Of a stretch of 64,000 bases of DNA, positions 26,658 through 34,855 are shown piece after piece. The translations under genes and the position numbers were made by a program. Position 1 is the first letter of the stretch. Every line of letters starts with the position of its first letter. The notes beneath the pieces are model-generated. The model was given only the letters and a program-made list of their open reading frames with translations. It made no database searches and was not told where the DNA came from. Origin of the DNA: Kiritimatiellia bacterium (GTDB lineage: Bacteria > Verrucomicrobiota > Kiritimatiellia > RFP12 > UBA1067); assembly GCA_017406465.1 (NCBI GenBank), contig JAFQYM010000017.1, positions 62,001-126,000 of the forward strand. Direction: 5' to 3'.

Positions 26658-26915
26658 TCACTCCGTGTCTTTGAAAAACTCCTCTGCGGGTATCATCTCC
26701 GCCCCTTCCCCGACAACCTCCTTCTTGTCCGCCGCCCGGTCGCGTGTCGACGCCTCGAACGCGCTGGCAAGGTCAGGACGCACCGCAAGAACGTTGCACC
26801 AGTCAGACGCCGTAAGCGTCGAAAGGTCGCACCCGTCCACCCTGTGCGCCAAACCGCTTACCGGTCTGCGTCCGCCGTCGCGAAAAAGCAAGACGATTTG
26901 CTCGCCGTTAAACTT
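26658..26915 (-). pseudogene. C-terminal fragment of a DW-repeat protein
   Basis: An 85-codon frame with an in-frame stop directly upstream and no good start. It contains a repeat-like unit (CDLSTLTASDWCNVLAVRPD) resembling repeat proteins I associate with host-associated PVC genomes, from memory and not verified. It ends in an acidic tail (EEFFKDTE). It is most likely the remnant of a larger gene cut by the insertion of neighbouring elements. Confidence 0.35.
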
Positions 26916-26981
26916 TCACATATCACACTTGTCGACAAAATGTATCCCGAAAGGCTGCCCGCATTCTGCTCAGATAGTCTA

Positions 26982-27131
26982 TTAATTCACTGAACTTGCC
27001 GATGGTGTTTTGAACCTCTCTGCAAGGTTAGACAACAACCCTATAAGCATGGCGACCAAAACAGCAGGCAAAAATACTATTCCCATCAGAATAGCCCCTG
27101 CCCAGTATGCTATCCGGCACAATGATTTCAT
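26982..27131 (-). CDS. 49-residue single-span membrane protein
   Basis: A small frame with one clear hydrophobic stretch (ILMGIVFLPAVLVAMLIGLL) and a polar tail. It starts 6 nt after the stop of the TM2 gene in the same direction, and codon use and AT content match the cluster. No Shine-Dalgarno is visible, so translation would depend on coupling. No family recognised. Confidence 0.45.
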   Translation of the reverse strand: MKSLCRIAYWAGAILMGIVFLPAVLVAMLIGLLSNLAERFKTPSASSVN

Positions 27132-27137
27132 AGCTGA

Positions 27138-27524
27138 CTATTTGAATTTCGTTCCATCTCCATCGGTTGAAATAACACATATATCCACAATACTCCACAC
27201 CCATACAGCCAACAAAGGGAGTAAAAACCACCCCGTGAAGAGCGTAATCAAAAGCTGCCAAAGTCCACGATAGGTTCGCCCAGCATAAAAATTGTGTATG
27301 CCAAGTATCCCAAAGAAAACTCCGAGCAGAATGTAAACAATCCGACTACGAGACTGATTCTCAGACCTCGGTTGTACGAATGCCATGCCAGAAGCTTGCG
27401 ACGACACTGGCGAGACAGGGCTCGTTGGCGCCTCGCCATATGCTTGAAAGTTAACAGCAGCGCCGCAGCTTGGGCAACGCGTTACGCCGTTTGGTACTGG
27501 ATTGTCGCAGTATTCACATTTCAT
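27138..27524 (-). CDS. Zinc-ribbon TM2-domain protein
   Basis: 128 residues. The N-terminal zinc ribbon has two Cys pairs (CEYCDN ... CPSCGAA), then a Ser/Pro linker, then a TM2 domain of two hydrophobic helices with the family loop GILGIHNFYAGRTYRGLWQL. TM2 proteins occur widely in host-associated bacteria without a settled function. It lies in an operon with a small membrane protein upstream and the 49-residue protein downstream. Confidence 0.85.
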   Translation of the reverse strand: MKCEYCDNPVPNGVTRCPSCGAAVNFQAYGEAPTSPVSPVSSQASGMAFVQPRSENQSRSRIVYILLGVFFGILGIHNFYAGRTYRGLWQLLITLFTGWFLLPLLAVWVWSIVDICVISTDGDGTKFK

Positions 27525-27528
27525 TGTC

Positions 27529-27954
27529 TTACCTCCAAGTCACTTTTGCTCTTTCTATTTTCTGCTCGGGTTCGTCATCTTTGGACTGCTCTTCAATATG
27601 ATGTTCGGCCATGCGGAACAAGAGATGTGCCATGACGAACAGGGCGAACCCCACAACATGAAGAAGAATGTAGAACTTATCATCAAGCCCAGTCAGCATT
27701 GTCGCTATCAGCGCAAAGACGAAGTAGGCAGCATTTAGCCCCCAGACCCCAATAGACATCGGCAATACGGAATCTGCTTTTGCGATCTGTTGAACCCAGA
27801 ACGCGCCAAACAGTAATTCCGAAAAGGCAAGTGCTGAAAAACCAATCCAGAATTTGCCGGAATAAGGCGGTTCAAAGAACACAAAAGCGATGGCGGCGGT
27901 AATCCCGAGCGCGAACACCGTCAACAACGAAATCATCTTCTGATTGAATGACAT
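27529..27954 (-). CDS. Four-span membrane protein of unknown function
   Basis: 141 residues with four hydrophobic segments (near 8-28, 34-52, 65-87 and 92-113) and an acidic/charged C-terminal tail (RMAEHHIEEQSKDDEPEQ). No family recognised. A clear Shine-Dalgarno (AAGGAG) lies within the end of the SPFH gene, so it is part of that operon. Confidence 0.7.
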   Translation of the reverse strand: MSFNQKMISLLTVFALGITAAIAFVFFEPPYSGKFWIGFSALAFSELLFGAFWVQQIAKADSVLPMSIGVWGLNAAYFVFALIATMLTGLDDKFYILLHVVGFALFVMAHLLFRMAEHHIEEQSKDDEPEQKIERAKVTWR

Positions 27955-27966
27955 TACATTTTCTCC

Positions 27967-28935
27967 TTATCCGATTTTCGCTCCGCACCCTGGGCAAAAC
28001 TTCGCCTCTGTGGGTAATTCGCAGCCACAGTTGATGCAATGCTTCGCGCTGACTGTGTTTATGTTCTTGGTGATCGCAGCCATAGCATTTCCCATGGGAG
28101 AACCAACACCTACACCCATGCCAAGCCCCATCCCCGCGCCCATCAACGTACCAGCGTTCCCTTCGTTTCCAGCTGCCGTCTGCAAGGCGTCAAAGGAACG
28201 TTCTTGTGCGTACGAATAACCAATGATATCCATCTCGGCTTTCTTGGCCAATGCTTTCTTAAGCTGGACAATTGAGGAATCAGCATCATCAGTCGATATG
28301 GAGTTGACCATGAAAAGCCGCAGTTCTACGCCATAATCAGCGAAGTCTTCGGTCAGACGTTTCTCAAGGGTAGCTGATATGTCGTTCAGTTTCGTTCCAA
28401 TCTGAAGTAACGAGCATCCTTCGTCTGTCATCACAGACGCAATGACATCTTTGACGCGAGTGACGATGACACCTTTGAAATAACCTGAAAGTGTCTTCTC
28501 CGTGAAAGCGGGAAGTCTCCCCATGAGCCGAGCCAAGAAACGGCACGAATCGGCAATCCTTATCCCGTACTGCCCAAACGCGCGAACAGGCAAAGCGATG
28601 TGGTACTTCGGATCTTCAACAAGAACCGGGTCTGACGTTCCCCATTTTACATCAAGGGGCACCGACTTCTGAAGAAACCACACTTCCGCCGTATACGGAG
28701 TCTTGCGGTTCGTCGAAAGCGCGGAAACCATCTTTGTGAGGAACGGAAAGTTCTTAGTCTCAAGTGCGTGTCGCCCTGGGGGGATAGGCCCGTAAAACAG
28801 TCCCTCTTTGACCAATACAGCTTCTTGCGATTCAGTCACAATTAACTGTGACTTGTAATTGAGTTCGCAACTCGGATATCGAAATGCCATGACCCGAGGA
28901 GCTGGGTCCCACTTCAAAACGCTGATCGCGTTCAT
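27967..28935 (-). CDS. SPFH-domain protein with C-terminal zinc ribbon (YdjI/virion-core-like)
   Basis: 322 residues from the ATG at 28935, chosen for its Shine-Dalgarno (AGAAGGAG) and the 4-nt overlap with the upstream gene. Residues about 25-220 form an SPFH-like domain (ESQEAVLVKEGLFYGPIPPG, PYTAEVWFLQK). A helical part follows, then a Gly/Met-rich stretch (MGAGMGLGMGVGVG), and the C terminus is a zinc ribbon (CINCGCEL ... FCPGCGAKIG). Proteins of this kind probably organise membrane patches; the role here is unknown. Confidence 0.8.
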   Translation of the reverse strand: MNAISVLKWDPAPRVMAFRYPSCELNYKSQLIVTESQEAVLVKEGLFYGPIPPGRHALETKNFPFLTKMVSALSTNRKTPYTAEVWFLQKSVPLDVKWGTSDPVLVEDPKYHIALPVRAFGQYGIRIADSCRFLARLMGRLPAFTEKTLSGYFKGVIVTRVKDVIASVMTDEGCSLLQIGTKLNDISATLEKRLTEDFADYGVELRLFMVNSISTDDADSSIVQLKKALAKKAEMDIIGYSYAQERSFDALQTAAGNEGNAGTLMGAGMGLGMGVGVGSPMGNAMAAITKNINTVSAKHCINCGCELPTEAKFCPGCGAKIG

Positions 28936-29741
28936 GTTTTGACTCCTTCTCGTTTGGGTTGTATCGTGACCACTCGCCCGTGGATGTCGCTTTGACGCAC
29001 AATGAGCAGAACGATCAAACCAATGACAAAAAACAGGATCGACATGAGTTGTTGTGGACTCAAACACACCACTCCTGGCACATTACCACGTATGTCGCCT
29101 CTGAAAAATTCGGCGACGAAACGAATAGCGGCAACACCGATCAAATAAACCACAGCACGATACTTGAAAATGAATTTTAGGCAAATTGAAAACAGAAAGA
29201 AAAGTAAAACGGCCTCAACAAGTTGAATCGGGAAAACACATACATCCCCAATTCTCTCATAGGGCAAACTACCCGGCGGGTATTTAATACCACAAGAGCA
29301 TATCTTTCCGTAGCAACAGCCACCGAGAAGGCATCCGATCCGGCCAATCCCCTGTGCAAGTGCAAACACGGGGAGAAACATATTGAGCAAAAACATTCGT
29401 CCAAATGATGTGTATCCTCCAAACATGAATATGAAGAGAACTACACCGAACAGCCATCCCGTAAATGTAAAACCGAGTCGTCGTTCTCCGCACCCTGTCC
29501 AAGTTCGCCAATCACCCGTGAACAGCGCATCAAGGGCAAATGCGAAGAACAGCCCTGTCAATACCATGAACGGAAAACCATGCAGAATTTCATTCTGCAG
29601 GTCTCCGTTCAAATTAAACTTCTTAAAGTTATAAATCATCCAAATGCCAATCGCCAACAGAGCCACGCCGACACAAATCCCATAAAATGGGAATGTCGTG
29701 CCGAGCAAGGATACATATTGGCGAATTGGCATGGGCAACAC
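28932..29741 (-). CDS. Lgt-like prolipoprotein diacylglyceryl transferase homologue
   Basis: 269 residues, seven hydrophobic segments. The Lgt family pattern is visible in GRIGCLLGGCCYGK and VFPIQLVEA, plus a membrane segment with an Arg-containing loop (RFVAEFFRGDIRG). The classical catalytic motif HGGLxGG is not seen, so this may be one of the Lgt-like paralogues rather than the housekeeping enzyme. The start is uncertain: GTG at 29741 or ATG at 29732. It overlaps the SPFH gene by 4 nt, so lipid-related membrane work by the pair is plausible. Confidence 0.7.
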   Translation of the reverse strand: MLPMPIRQYVSLLGTTFPFYGICVGVALLAIGIWMIYNFKKFNLNGDLQNEILHGFPFMVLTGLFFAFALDALFTGDWRTWTGCGERRLGFTFTGWLFGVVLFIFMFGGYTSFGRMFLLNMFLPVFALAQGIGRIGCLLGGCCYGKICSCGIKYPPGSLPYERIGDVCVFPIQLVEAVLLFFLFSICLKFIFKYRAVVYLIGVAAIRFVAEFFRGDIRGNVPGVVCLSPQQLMSILFFVIGLIVLLIVRQSDIHGRVVTIQPKREGVKT

Positions 29742-29750
29742 AATGCTATG

Positions 29751-30125
29751 TTATGCCTTCAGTTTCTTAGTGTTGCAGATACTTGAAATGCCTGCACAGA
29801 AGAAGCACACTCCTGCTGCAATACCAAGTGCCGAGATATTCATACAGCAGAACGCGATGTCGGCAAGTGCACACAGTATCATTAAAACACCTGTGGCAGT
29901 AGATGCCTTGCTTTTGCCGAAGAACGACAAAATGAAGCACACGAACGTAGTTATGACCGGCAACATGGCGTATGCCGCCAACGCTCCATCTGCGTCAGTT
30001 CCGGTTGGATGACTAGCATCTGCTGCCGCGCATAGGATACTACAGAAAATCTGTGGTATCGAAAGACAGAATCCTACGACACCGAGTATCCACGGCGCGT
30101 TGCTCTTTGTTTTTTGTTCACTCAT
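29751..30125 (-). CDS. Four-span membrane protein of unknown function
   Basis: 124 residues with four hydrophobic, Cys-rich segments (WILGVVGFCLSIPQIFCSIL; YAMLPVITTFVCFILSFF; ATGVLMILCALADIAFCC; LGIAAGVCFFCAGISS). No family recognised with certainty. It is the first gene of the five- to six-gene membrane cluster running down to 26982 and has an AAAGG-type Shine-Dalgarno. Confidence 0.65.
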   Translation of the reverse strand: MSEQKTKSNAPWILGVVGFCLSIPQIFCSILCAAADASHPTGTDADGALAAYAMLPVITTFVCFILSFFGKSKASTATGVLMILCALADIAFCCMNISALGIAAGVCFFCAGISSICNTKKLKA

Positions 30126-30159
30126 TTTTGTTTTTTCCTTTTACCTTTGGATTTGAAGT

Positions 30160-30194
30160 TCCCTCGAAGGTCCAAAGGTGAGACCCTCGAGGGA
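30160..30194. repeat. Inverted repeat between the lipoprotein gene and the membrane cluster
   Basis: TCCCTCGAAGGTC (30160-30172) pairs with GACCCTCGAGGGA (30182-30194) with one mismatch and a 9-nt loop. It follows the lipoprotein stop codon closely and could act as a terminator stem, but no T tract is present on the minus strand. Confidence 0.5.
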
Positions 30195-30199
30195 TATTG

Positions 30200-32395
30200 T
30201 TAGTTAAACAAACCATTTAACATCTCTGCCGCTTGTTTCAGATCGTCGCCAGACGATTTGATGTCATCAACGCCATCTTTGATCCAGCCAGCGGCAGACT
30301 TGACCGCATTTCCAAACCGAGATGGGCGCGTACGAACTGGCGGGACTTTCTTTTCGTCAATTTCTTTAAGCTGCCACTTGATGTCCTCCATCGCCTCCTT
30401 CAAGTTGACGGCTTCGTTGAACTTCTCCTCGGAGACGATTTCTCCATCATCGCACTTTGCATCGTCCTCAAGGTCTCCTTGGGAGGTGAGCTTACCGCGC
30501 ATGATGTGGCTTTCTCCCTTCATCCACGCAGTCACCGTCGGCTTCAGCGAATCGGGAACATTGAATTGGACATCGATATAATCGAACATCCCCACCTTTG
30601 CGACACGCAGAGAGACGTATGTCTTGCTCGAAAACATCGTCTGCCCGATATTCTTGACTTCACCGCGCAAAACTACAATGCGGCCTTTCTGCTTGGCGAA
30701 GGTCTCCTTGTTTTGAAGATTGGTCTGTCCACTTTTGCCCTTGAGCCAGGCAATGAGGTCATCCCCATTGCCGATCTCCCCGATGAAGTTCGCAAGTTCA
30801 CCCTGCTTGGCGGCGCAGGCCTTAAGTTCTGCGGCGAGTGATTCCTTAATTGCGGCAAGAGTATCTGCTTTAACTTCGTCATCCTTAATCTGATCAAATG
30901 CAGGGCGGCGGAGGTAGATGCTGGACACAGAGAGGGTTTTCAGCATTTCGTCATCCGTGACTGCGGCACCGTAATCTTTCCACGCCTTGGTGATCACATT
31001 CTCCTTGCCATTTTTGACGGCATTTTGAATGCGAGTGAATCCCAATTTGGATGAACGCTTCTTGTCCTTAAAGAGATGCGCCAACGATACCAATTTTGAA
31101 TCGTCCTCGTTGACAATTTCTTCCAACAGGTCATCCGTCAATAGGCCTTCGACCGATTTCGTAAATTTATCAGCCATCGACTTGTCCTTGTTCGACCACG
31201 ACAGCCCCCAACCGCTTTGGCATCGAGAACGATAGGCGTTCAGTTTGAAAATGAGTGCAACAGCGATCCGACCGCCGATCTTCTTGTCCGATACATTATT
31301 GGCGATCAGAACAGCCGTCTCAAGTTCATCGTTTTGACCGTTGTTCCAACTGTCAAGCGTGTGCTTGTGCATGACATCCAATGCAATCGACTTCAAAAGT
31401 TCCGGATCGAGCTTGCCATGGCGCAGAATCTTTTTGCGGGCAGTATTGTCGGATAGTGCGAGTGCAGTTTTTATAATTTCGACCTCTGGATCATCAATAT
31501 GTTGATACACCAACCACGGCCAGTCTTTAGATGGATTTTCAACCGTACTCGCTTTTGCAACACTTGCTGACCGTCTTTGTCTGATTTCGATTTTCTCATT
31601 TGAATCAGAATCCTCTGACCCAATGAAAAGTTTTCTGAATAGTTTTTTAGCTGTCTCAGAATCGATCCCGTTTAATTTACGAAGCGCTCTCCCATAAGCG
31701 GTTGGCGTGAGAACCGGGCCTCCGCTGGATGCCAGCTTCAAGAATGTGACAATCTCTGACGAGGAATTCTCGGCATCTACAAGGTCGCACACGACGATAT
31801 CGAACGGATTATCGTTTTTAATCTGTCCATAAGTATCGACGAATGTGGTCTCGCCACTATTGCTATACCCCGATCCAGTCCAATGAGATGAGGAAGGAAA
31901 CAGGGCTCTTATATCGCCGGCAAGCGATTTGCCTACAGCACTGAGCTTGAGGCGCTTTTTTGCCGCATCACGGACTACATCGCCAGGAGCGACCTTTTCC
32001 ATCATGTTGGCTTTGTAATTCCCATTCAGATAGTGCGTTTCTCCCTTGTATAGGAATCTCCCGTCTTCAGCCGCTTTGTCTTCATACAAATCATTATCTT
32101 TCCATGCTGCGCACCGCAGCAAATAATCTGTATCTGTTAACTTATTTACCGCCATTACCCTAACATCATCTGCATATTCACCCGAACGTAGATGAGTTTC
32201 TTGGTACATCTCAGGCCACTTGCCTTTAATGCCTACTCCCACATTCATCGCGATGAAGAACAGTTCTTGTTGATCTGTAATCTTTTCCATCGCTTGCTTT
32301 CGGGTTGCTGGGTCTTGTGAGTGAATTGGTGAGACGCATCCCACCAATGCCGTGCCGCCAAGCATTACTGCCATGCCGACTTGTTTTAGGTTCAT
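30200..32395 (-). CDS. Large lipoprotein of unknown function
   Basis: 731 residues. The signal peptide ends in the lipobox LVGC (Cys20), so it should be acylated and anchored in the outer or inner membrane. The early part (residues 25-130) has short degenerate helical repeats with D-A/D-V-R pairs (EYADDVRVMAVNKLTDTDYL) like those of HEAT-type proteins. An OB-like segment (GRIVVLRGEVKNIGQTMFSS) lies near residue 580. The C terminus is helical. No known family recognised. A strong Shine-Dalgarno (AGGGGGAAAAG) precedes the start. GC is lower than in the housekeeping genes. Confidence 0.7.
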   Translation of the reverse strand: MNLKQVGMAVMLGGTALVGCVSPIHSQDPATRKQAMEKITDQQELFFIAMNVGVGIKGKWPEMYQETHLRSGEYADDVRVMAVNKLTDTDYLLRCAAWKDNDLYEDKAAEDGRFLYKGETHYLNGNYKANMMEKVAPGDVVRDAAKKRLKLSAVGKSLAGDIRALFPSSSHWTGSGYSNSGETTFVDTYGQIKNDNPFDIVVCDLVDAENSSSEIVTFLKLASSGGPVLTPTAYGRALRKLNGIDSETAKKLFRKLFIGSEDSDSNEKIEIRQRRSASVAKASTVENPSKDWPWLVYQHIDDPEVEIIKTALALSDNTARKKILRHGKLDPELLKSIALDVMHKHTLDSWNNGQNDELETAVLIANNVSDKKIGGRIAVALIFKLNAYRSRCQSGWGLSWSNKDKSMADKFTKSVEGLLTDDLLEEIVNEDDSKLVSLAHLFKDKKRSSKLGFTRIQNAVKNGKENVITKAWKDYGAAVTDDEMLKTLSVSSIYLRRPAFDQIKDDEVKADTLAAIKESLAAELKACAAKQGELANFIGEIGNGDDLIAWLKGKSGQTNLQNKETFAKQKGRIVVLRGEVKNIGQTMFSSKTYVSLRVAKVGMFDYIDVQFNVPDSLKPTVTAWMKGESHIMRGKLTSQGDLEDDAKCDDGEIVSEEKFNEAVNLKEAMEDIKWQLKEIDEKKVPPVRTRPSRFGNAVKSAAGWIKDGVDDIKSSGDDLKQAAEMLNGLFN

Positions 32396-32694
32396 CTTTT
32401 CCCCCTTTTGCCCTTGGGTTGATTGCGGAGGCGGATTGAGGGCGCAAGCCGCTTCCGGGTTGTTGAAAGTTCATAAAGTGTTCTGATACGCCCGGTTCGC
32501 GCCGAACACAATCCGTGCGGCGACTCGCCCGCTACACGGTACGACGCGGCTCGGCGAGAAATGCGACGGGGCGATAGTGGATTGAATCCCGTTTTCATGT
32601 TTATGGATTTTGCCGAAAAGATGAAAGTGTGCTTATCAGATTGGTTGGATGCAATAGCGTGCTTTAAAGTTTTTGGAATTATCCATAAAGTTGA
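32396..32694. other. Intergenic region
   Basis: No gene seen. It contains an imperfect GC-rich hairpin around 32518-32535 (GCGGCGA and TCGCCCGC arms) and degraded sequence upstream of the DUF4143 fragment. Confidence 0.4.
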
Positions 32695-33258
32695 AAGTCG
32701 GCGAAGGGTAAAACTATCGACGCAGGGGCGACAAGGCCGACCATTGTCAAATATCTTGATTGCCTCAAAAAAGCTTTCCTGGTCCTTGAAGCTGCCAGAT
32801 ACGACGTCAAGGGGCGGCATTACCTCGACTATCCCATCAAATACTACGCCACAGACCCTGGGCTTAGGAGTGCGCGTATCAACTTTCGCCAGACCGAGCC
32901 GACACATCTGATGGAAAATGTCATCTACTGTGAACTTGTCCGGCGCGGATACCCGGTCGATGTCGGCGTGGTGATGCTCGATGAGCGCAAAAACGGCATC
33001 CATCAGACGCGGCAATACGAAATCGACTTTGTTGTCAATCGTGGTCCAAAGCAGATATACATTCAATCCGCCTATTCCATTCCTACCACCGAAAAGCGGG
33101 AACAGGAAACATTTTCGCTTCGCCATACCGGAGATTCCTTCAAAAAGGTCGTGATAACGAACGACCCCTTCCAGACCAGGACATACGACGACAACGGCAT
33201 TGCCTACATCGGCCTGATTGATTTTCTCCTCGACACGAAGTGTCTTGAAACCCTGTAG
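32695..33258 (+). pseudogene. C-terminal fragment of a DUF4143-type AAA ATPase
   Basis: 188 codons open from a stop at 32692. The translation shows the DUF4143 pattern: ATRPTIVKYLDCLKKAFLV, then YLDYPIKYYATDPGLRSARI, then HLMENVIYCELVRRGYPVDV and YEIDFVVNRGPKQIYIQSAY. The ATPase half with the Walker motifs is missing. Just upstream, around 32690-32707, the reading appears to continue in another frame (KLKVGEG), consistent with a one-base insertion in the GGG run near 32706. This is a decayed gene. Confidence 0.7.
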
Positions 33259-33417
33259 AACATCCTTTCTCTCTGGACGACACATGCCAATCCACAACGG
33301 ACGAGACTTCCGTTGCGCACATCTTCTCGCGTCTCTGCCGATTTGCTCCACCGTTCTTCCTTTTGCCCTTATTTTGTTTGCGGCAAAAGAAAGAGGGCGC
33401 AGTCTTCTGCCGCAGTT

Positions 33418-33528
33418 CCGGTGAGGCTGTAGGATGCCCGGTAAGAACCACGGAAGAAGATGCGCCCAAGGGGCGCATTCCTCGCTCCGTCATGGCTCTT
33501 ACCGTTTGAACTTCCTACATTCCACCGG
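33418..33528. repeat. 111-nt long interrupted hairpin
   Basis: Five nested pairs share one centre near 33470: CCGGTG/CACCGG (33418, 33523), GTAGGA/TCCTAC (33429, 33513), GGTAAGA/TCTTACC (33440, 33497), ACGGA/TCCGT (33450, 33486) and TGCGCCC/GGGCGCA (33461, 33471) with loop AAG. The regular nesting implies selection for the folded form, as RNA or as extruded DNA. Confidence 0.7.
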
Positions 33529-33695
33529 TAGCCAAAACGATGCGTCGAACGCAAAGTCTTAAATTGTCTAATGCGAATTATAGCAAAACTTCCGCCTTTT
33601 GTGGGCGTCATTCTGCAAAAATCAGCAACAGCCAATTTGCGACTTCGCGCCTTCTTCCGTGGAAAGGGCAGACCTCTCCTCTACCCCATACTGCC

Positions 33696-33720
33696 GCCGC
33701 GCGGCGAAATCTCACGCGGG
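33696..33720 (+). repeat. Direct repeat flanking the phd/relB-yafQ block, left copy
   Basis: GCCGCGCGGCGAAATCTCAC followed by GCGGG; it matches 34830-34854 at 21 of 25 positions. Confidence 0.5.
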
Positions 33721-33830
33721 AAATTTAGGTTAAGGTTAAGGTGAAGGAAGGAAGAAGGCGGACGCCATATTGACACGCCATCCTAAATTTTGAACAATAT
33801 TCATAACTTAGCCATGAAAGGAGCATAATC

Positions 33831-34153
33831 ATGATCAATTTCAAAGCAAACGAGGACATTCTCCCTCTCAGCGAGTTCGCTCAAACCTCGCGGGATACAT
33901 CACGCAGACACGCGAAACCGGACGCCCCATCATCGTCACGCAGAACGGACGCACGGCAGGCGTGTTCGTTAACGCCTCCACGTGGGATCAAATCCAGGAA
34001 AAACTCGATAAGATGGAGGCGTACGAAGACCTCCTCGTGGCCGAGGGCGAAGCCGACCGGGGCGAGGTGTACACGACAGCAGAAGTCGAACGCATAATGA
34101 ACGCCCACATCGCCAAACATGTGGCAAAGCAGCCAAGGAAAGCCGCTGTATGA
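33831..34153 (+). pseudogene. Phd/YefM antitoxin gene with a one-base frameshift
   Basis: The frame from ATG 33831 (MINFKANEDILPLSEFAQ) breaks in the A run of CAAACC at 33882-33887. Adding one A restores NLAGYITQTRETGRPIIVTQ, then NGRTAGVFVNASTWDQIQEK, the classic Phd/YefM fold, through to the TGA at 34151. A good Shine-Dalgarno (AAAGGAGC) is present. It could be a real mutation or a sequencing error in a homopolymer. Confidence 0.8.
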
Positions 34154-34221
34154 GACTGCTTTGGACCAAGCGCAAATTTTTCATGCCGCCTTCTTGCACC
34201 TTTCGGCACCATCTGATATAA
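34150..34221 (+). pseudogene. Truncated toxin gene start
   Basis: An ATG overlapping the phd stop by 4 nt (ATGA) opens a 23-codon frame starting MRLLWTKRKFF, like the beginning of a RelE/ParE toxin, and then runs into the relB promoter of copy 2. The remaining toxin sequence is gone, apparently replaced by the RelB-YafQ module. Confidence 0.45.
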
Positions 34222-34254
34222 TATTTACAGTTTTTCGTACAATTGGAGTACAAA
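34217..34254 (+). promoter_or_regulatory. Promoter and operator of relB-yafQ copy 2
   Basis: TGATATAAT (-10 hexamer 34217-34222), TTCGTAC (34234-34240) and GTACAAA (34248-34254), the same arrangement and spacing as in copy 1. Confidence 0.6.
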
Positions 34255-34256
34255 CA

Positions 34257-34526
34257 ATGACAACTAGCATTACATTTCGCACCGACGCGGAACTCAAAGC
34301 AGAAGTAGAGAACATCCTTGAGGACATTGGCATGAACATGTCCACGGCCTTTAACTGCTTCTTGGCCAAGATCCGCGATGTGGGCGGCATCCCGTTCACA
34401 CTCACTCGGAAGAGCAAGCACCAGCGCATATTGGACGCATATAACGAAGCTAAGGAAGAAGTTTCTTCTCCTGACGCGCAGTTTTGCGGCGATCCTGCCA
34501 AGCTCAAGGAGTTTCTGCTCGCATGA
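34257..34526 (+). CDS. RelB/DinJ-family antitoxin, copy 2
   Basis: 89 residues, 84 identical to copy 1. The ribbon-helix-helix N terminus and acidic C terminus are kept. GGAG lies before the ATG. It overlaps its toxin gene by 4 nt. Confidence 0.88.
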   Translation: MTTSITFRTDAELKAEVENILEDIGMNMSTAFNCFLAKIRDVGGIPFTLTRKSKHQRILDAYNEAKEEVSSPDAQFCGDPAKLKEFLLA

Positions 34527-34801
34527 AATACAGAGTTTTTAAGGCGAAACGATTTCGGAAGAACCTGAAGAAGATGCTTCGGCGCGGCAAAGACGAAAAC
34601 AAACTCAATGCCGTCGTCCTTATGCTTGCACAGGGCGAGGTGCTGCCACCCCAATACAAGGATCATGCGCTTTCCGGGGACCTTGAAGGACTTCGCGACT
34701 GCCACATCGAAAACGACTGGGTGCTTCTCTACTTCTACACCGCAAACGGCGAACTCGTCCTCACGCTTACCGACACCGGAACGCACGCCGATTTGTTCTA
34801 G
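34523..34801 (+). CDS. YafQ-type mRNA interferase toxin, copy 2
   Basis: 92 residues, 72 identical to copy 1. The catalytic region QYKDHALSGDLEGLRDCHIE and the C-terminal THADLF are intact, so the toxin should be active. Substitutions against copy 1 gather in residues 7-44, in and around the N-terminal helices. Confidence 0.9.
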   Translation: MKYRVFKAKRFRKNLKKMLRRGKDENKLNAVVLMLAQGEVLPPQYKDHALSGDLEGLRDCHIENDWVLLYFYTANGELVLTLTDTGTHADLF

Positions 34802-34829
34802 CCGCCCGCATTCTGGCAACGCCCCGCCC

Positions 34830-34854
34830 GCCACGCGGCGAAATATCACACAGG
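34830..34854 (+). repeat. Direct repeat flanking the phd/relB-yafQ block, right copy
   Basis: GCCACGCGGCGAAATATCAC followed by ACAGG; matches 33696-33720 at 21 of 25 positions. Confidence 0.5.
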
Positions 34855-34855
34855 G

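Noticed and set aside
30160..30194. Rho-independent terminator
   Set aside because: The stem is good but there is no T tract after it on either strand, so it was listed only as an inverted repeat.
32392..33351. Minus-strand frame of 319 codons
   Set aside because: It is antisense to the DUF4143 fragment, whose plus-strand translation matches the family clearly.
33696..34854. 25-nt direct repeats as attachment sites of an integrated element
   Set aside because: Only 21 of 25 positions match and no integrase is present; kept as a repeat only.
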